Below, one piece after another: positions 60,860-64,000 of a stretch of 64,000 bases of DNA. Source of the stretch: an uncultured Clostridia bacterium (GTDB lineage Bacteria; Bacillota; Clostridia; Oscillospirales; Acutalibacteraceae). Positions within the stretch are counted from its first letter, which is position 1; each line of letters begins with the position of its first letter. The notes below the pieces were generated by a model. It made no database searches. It had not been told where the DNA came from and saw only the letters and a program-made list of their open reading frames with translations. Where the stretch lies: the NCBI GenBank assembly GCA_947589415.1, contig CANQBP010000003.1:62001-126000 (forward strand), written 5' to 3'. A program made the position numbers and the translations under genes.

Positions 60860-62248
60860 TCAATTTACCCCAAATGACTCGGCAACGGCATCAAGAGTTG
60901 CCCCCGCAATCGGGATAGCGACCTGATATCCCGAATTGCCATGTTCTACAACGACAGCGAAAGCAAGCGGACAGTCTTCATCTTTTGTAAAACCCGTTAC
61001 CCATGCATGGGCTAAACCGTCATCACTTACTTCTGCCGTGCCTGTTTTTGCGCAAACGTCAAGATATTTTGAAAAGTATCCCTTTCCGTATTCGTTTTCG
61101 ACGGTATAGTCCATCATATCTGCGATCGTGTCCGCGGTTTCCCTGCTCATCATGGTTTTTGACGGAGAGCTGTCGTCATGGTTAAAAGCTCCTCCAAAGA
61201 CAGAGCTTATTTCCGTAATAAGTTTCGGTGTTACGGATTTTCCGCCGTTGGCTATTGCAGATGATCTTATAGCCATATTTACCGGTGACTCCAACACGGT
61301 ATATTGCCCCACACCTGACCAAGCAAATGAATTTTCATCAGCCTTTGATATATCGTATGTGCTGTTGACGGTTTCTATGCCGTCAAACCTCCAAGAGGAG
61401 TTAAAGCCCATTTTTTCCGCCTGTTTTTGCATAATATCCTTTCCGAGGTCAACAGTAAGCTCCGCAAAATACGCATTACAGGAGTCCGTAATTGCACCGG
61501 TCATATCAATGTGACCGCTTACCGAATAGCAATTTATGGCTTTTCCGCCTATCTCCGTATATCCTATACAGTCATATTCTCTGTTAGCGTAATTTTTATC
61601 TTTTTCAAGTGCAGCAGAGGCGGTAATCAGCTTGAATGTTGAGCCGGGCGGATAGGCGGCTGATATGGCACGGTTGATATATGCGCCTTCATAGGCATCG
61701 TTTGTTTCGATATCTTCGGGTACATTTTCGGGGTCGTATGTCGGTGTACTTACCATACAAATAATTTCTCCCGTTTTGTAGTTATATACCATGACCGCCC
61801 CTTTATAATCGCCCAATGCAAGATATGCGGCTTTTTGAACCTCACTGTCTATTGTAAGTTTTATATCCGCCCCCTCTTTTATAAAATCCGGTGTTCCAAG
61901 ACCAAGCACAAAGTTATATCCTGATAGCTCGGAACGGTAAATTGTCTGTATAGCCGTGGAAATATTTACGCTGTTATCTCCGACGACATGGAGGCAGGCA
62001 CGTCGGATATCCTCATCTTCATTGTAAATTCTTTTGCCGTTTTCGGTTTTTGCGAGTACAACACCGTTTCTGTCGGTTATCATTCCCGCCGTTTCAAGAC
62101 CGCCGCTGTCGGACAGGTGTCCGTTGTACGGCATAGAAGCCCATTCGGCAGAATGTGCGGCAAGGTTTATGATAAAATAGATAAGACCCGCAAAGAAAGC
62201 TATGGTTATCATCAATACCGGAAAGGATCTGAATCTGGTTTTTCTCAA
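60860..62248 (-). CDS. Penicillin-binding protein transpeptidase (PbpA/FtsI type)
   Basis: Membrane-anchored peptidoglycan transpeptidase. A basic N-terminus and one helix (about 8-30) precede a short pedestal. The catalytic domain has PPGSTFKL (Ser-x-x-Lys), DSCNAYF (Ser-x-Asn) and AKTGTAE. At 462 aa it is a short class B enzyme like actinobacterial PbpA. AGGAGGGTG 6 nt before TTG at 62248 fixes the start; a longer frame overlapping the FtsW gene has no ribosome site. It is the partner of the SEDS polymerase encoded just upstream. Confidence 0.9.
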   Translation of the reverse strand: MRKTRFRSFPVLMITIAFFAGLIYFIINLAAHSAEWASMPYNGHLSDSGGLETAGMITDRNGVVLAKTENGKRIYNEDEDIRRACLHVVGDNSVNISTAIQTIYRSELSGYNFVLGLGTPDFIKEGADIKLTIDSEVQKAAYLALGDYKGAVMVYNYKTGEIICMVSTPTYDPENVPEDIETNDAYEGAYINRAISAAYPPGSTFKLITASAALEKDKNYANREYDCIGYTEIGGKAINCYSVSGHIDMTGAITDSCNAYFAELTVDLGKDIMQKQAEKMGFNSSWRFDGIETVNSTYDISKADENSFAWSGVGQYTVLESPVNMAIRSSAIANGGKSVTPKLITEISSVFGGAFNHDDSSPSKTMMSRETADTIADMMDYTVENEYGKGYFSKYLDVCAKTGTAEVSDDGLAHAWVTGFTKDEDCPLAFAVVVEHGNSGYQVAIPIAGATLDAVAESFGVN

Positions 62249-62261
62249 GTTAAACACCCTC

Positions 62262-63971
62262 CTATATTTCAACAAAATCCTCGTCATATTTCTGTTTTTG
62301 CCGTGTCCTTACGGAAATTTTTTTCTGTTTCGGTTTATGTCGTGCATAGGTACGCTCATCTGCTGATTTTATGAAAGCGAGCATTCCCCAACAGGCAGCC
62401 ATGCTTGTTCCGCCGTAGCTTACGAACGGTAATGTTACCCCCGTGAGGGGAAGTATATCCGTCACGCCGAATATATTCAAAGCCGCTTGAAAAACAAGCA
62501 GACCTCCGGCCGAGCAGGCGGCAATAGAGTAGAAAGTTGAGCGGCTGCGTGTGGTAACGGCTCTTGCGTAAAGCATAAGACCTCCGATAGCCAGTGCGCA
62601 GAGGAGTGCGATTATACAGCCGATTTCTTCACACATAAGGCAGAATACGAGGTCGTTTTCCGATGCGAAAACATATTGCAGACAGCCTTTTGAAAGACCG
62701 ACTCCGAAAAGTCCGCCGCTTGCGGAATAAATAAGCGACCTCACCTGTTGATATCCGCCGGCAACATCGGCATAATCCCACACATGACCCCATGCCTCGA
62801 AACGTTCGGCAATATACGGCTTTACGGACAGCACGGTAAGTACGCCCAAAACAGCGGCAGTTATTGCAAGAACAACCGTTTTTATATCACCCGAACGCAT
62901 AAATGCTATTATCAAAAATGTAACGAAGAATATAACGGCTGTACCGAAATCACTCATAAGAACAAGACAGCCGACACTTGCGGCAGACACGGTAATAAAT
63001 GCCGCAAGGCTTTTTTTGGTTTGCAGCACATCGAGAGTCGAAGCTCCGACAAATATATATGCTATCTTAGCAAATTCGGACGGCTGTACCGACAGCGGGC
63101 CTATTATAATCCAGTTTTTTGCGCCGTTTACGCTTTTTCCTATGACAAGCGTAGATGCAAGCAATAATAAGGTCAGAATTGATATGGCAACGTTCCATTT
63201 CATTACCCTGTCGGGTATTTCTATGAACCAAAGGAGAAACGAATAAATACATAGTCCCAGAACCATTGCCCCAAGCTGCATATAGGCCTGTCGGCTGTCA
63301 TGGGAAGCTGCAAGAATTATGCCGGTGCCGGAAAGAAAAAAGGCAACGGATTCAAGTTCAAAGTTAAGTCTTTTAAAGGCTGCACGTGAAATTCCGTAAT
63401 AAATCCAAATCACGGCAATAAATACAACTCCCGGAATAAGTGCGTCCGTGTTTCCCATATTTATTACTGCCTGCAGAATTAGAAGTATCGTATATAGGGT
63501 GACAAACGATAATATTACTCCCTGGGGGAACATTTTTTTCTCGTGTCTTTGTTCTGTACTTACGGTATCCGAGGCACGTCGCAAAACGAGTGAGGTCGTT
63601 CCGCAGGTTATCGTATCACCGACTGCAACCTGATGTCTGCCGACGGTTTTTTCTCCGTTTACAAACACACCCGACTTTGAGCCTGTGTCTGTGACGAACC
63701 AACCGTCGTTACGTCGTAACAGAACAGCATGATCTCTTGATACTGTGGGGTCGGAAAGTCTTATATCAGAACTTCTGCTCCTGCCGATAGAGTTTTCCCA
63801 GTACAATACCGAGTAGATTACATGGTCTGCTTCGTTTTCCAATGTTATAAGTGCGTGTTCATCTCTTCTCCCCGCCCGTAGAGAATAAAAAGCCATTATT
63901 ATTGCAGTAAGGGCTAAAAGCGGCTCGGCAATTCTTATTACAAATGATGCTATTTCTGCTATATGTTCCAA
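62262..63971 (-). CDS. FHA domain-FtsW/RodA fusion (SEDS peptidoglycan polymerase)
   Basis: 569 aa. One membrane helix (about 8-28) is followed by an FHA domain (about 55-130; GRSRSSDIRLSDPTVSRDHA, then KSGVFVNGEKTV) that reads phospho-threonine. From about 150 to 545 it is a ten-helix SEDS protein, with KNWIIIGPLSVQPSEFAKIA and the C-terminal PFVSYGGTSMAACWG signature. The fusion places phosphorylation control on the polymerase itself. TTG start with GGAGG 8 nt upstream. It is followed by its PBP partner, an arrangement recalling actinobacterial fhaB-rodA-pbpA-pknB. Confidence 0.9.
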   Translation of the reverse strand: MEHIAEIASFVIRIAEPLLALTAIIMAFYSLRAGRRDEHALITLENEADHVIYSVLYWENSIGRSRSSDIRLSDPTVSRDHAVLLRRNDGWFVTDTGSKSGVFVNGEKTVGRHQVAVGDTITCGTTSLVLRRASDTVSTEQRHEKKMFPQGVILSFVTLYTILLILQAVINMGNTDALIPGVVFIAVIWIYYGISRAAFKRLNFELESVAFFLSGTGIILAASHDSRQAYMQLGAMVLGLCIYSFLLWFIEIPDRVMKWNVAISILTLLLLASTLVIGKSVNGAKNWIIIGPLSVQPSEFAKIAYIFVGASTLDVLQTKKSLAAFITVSAASVGCLVLMSDFGTAVIFFVTFLIIAFMRSGDIKTVVLAITAAVLGVLTVLSVKPYIAERFEAWGHVWDYADVAGGYQQVRSLIYSASGGLFGVGLSKGCLQYVFASENDLVFCLMCEEIGCIIALLCALAIGGLMLYARAVTTRSRSTFYSIAACSAGGLLVFQAALNIFGVTDILPLTGVTLPFVSYGGTSMAACWGMLAFIKSADERTYARHKPKQKKISVRTRQKQKYDEDFVEI

Positions 63972-64000
63972 ATCATTCGCCTCCGAAATATATCTGATAT

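Overview
The window looks like a chromosomal piece of a low-to-moderate GC, spore-forming gut Firmicute of the Ruminococcus type (Oscillospiraceae). The basis is the combination of maltose/starch genes with secreted, sortase-anchored starch-binding proteins (the style of Ruminococcus bromii), a bile salt hydrolase (gut habitat), spoVT (sporulation), AGGAGG-type ribosome sites with many TTG/GTG starts, and consensus TTGACA-17-TATAAT promoters. The species assignment is inference.

Layout. 1-4.1 kb: a malto-oligosaccharide ABC permease pair (the first gene cut by the window edge) and a lipoprotein alpha-amylase. 4.1-7.5 kb: a membrane protein of unknown role, a strong promoter driving a probable structured RNA ahead of a secreted or membrane-anchored cyclophilin, and another membrane protein. 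7.5-13 kb (minus strand): aroB-tyrA, then metE followed by a LysR regulator with a LysR-type palindrome upstream of metE. 13-20.9 kb: bile salt hydrolase, an iron-sulfur F420-type oxidoreductase, tRNA-Val, CBS-domain protein, TatD nuclease, short-chain dehydrogenase, a ThyX-like protein, a G5/3D cell-wall protein and tRNA-Pro.

21.06-31.62 kb: a compact, intact-looking phage-derived module. It has terminases, portal, protease/scaffold, decoration protein, capsid, connectors and then baseplate genes (LysM, hub, spike, gp25, J, I). I find no tail sheath, no tape measure, and no integrase, repressor or lysis gene. It is the strongest candidate for an unusual system here.

31.7-36.2 kb: two cell-surface starch-binding proteins flanking small Cys-rich and zinc-ribbon genes. 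Together they carry three copies of one starch-binding-like domain plus a CBM26-like domain. 36.3-45.4 kb: spoVT, an acyl-CoA synthetase, small unknowns, an SseB-type protein, serC-serA (serine synthesis) and gltX. 45.4-46.15 kb: a non-coding block of 237-bp tandem repeats and hairpins. 46.2-50.3 kb: glnS (unusual in Firmicutes), a short GlmU-like nucleotidyltransferase and prs. 50.8-59.8 kb: an exopolysaccharide/capsule operon (UDP-glucuronate epimerase, UDP-glucose dehydrogenase, an Alg14/Alg13-like split glycosyltransferase, a beta-propeller-GT2 fusion, another glycosyltransferase, a Wzy-like polymerase and a pyruvyl transferase), closed by a terminator and tRNA-Leu. 60.4-64 kb (minus strand): a coiled-coil protein and an FHA-FtsW fusion with its partner penicillin-binding protein.

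All calls come from reading the sequence and recalled family features; no database search was run.
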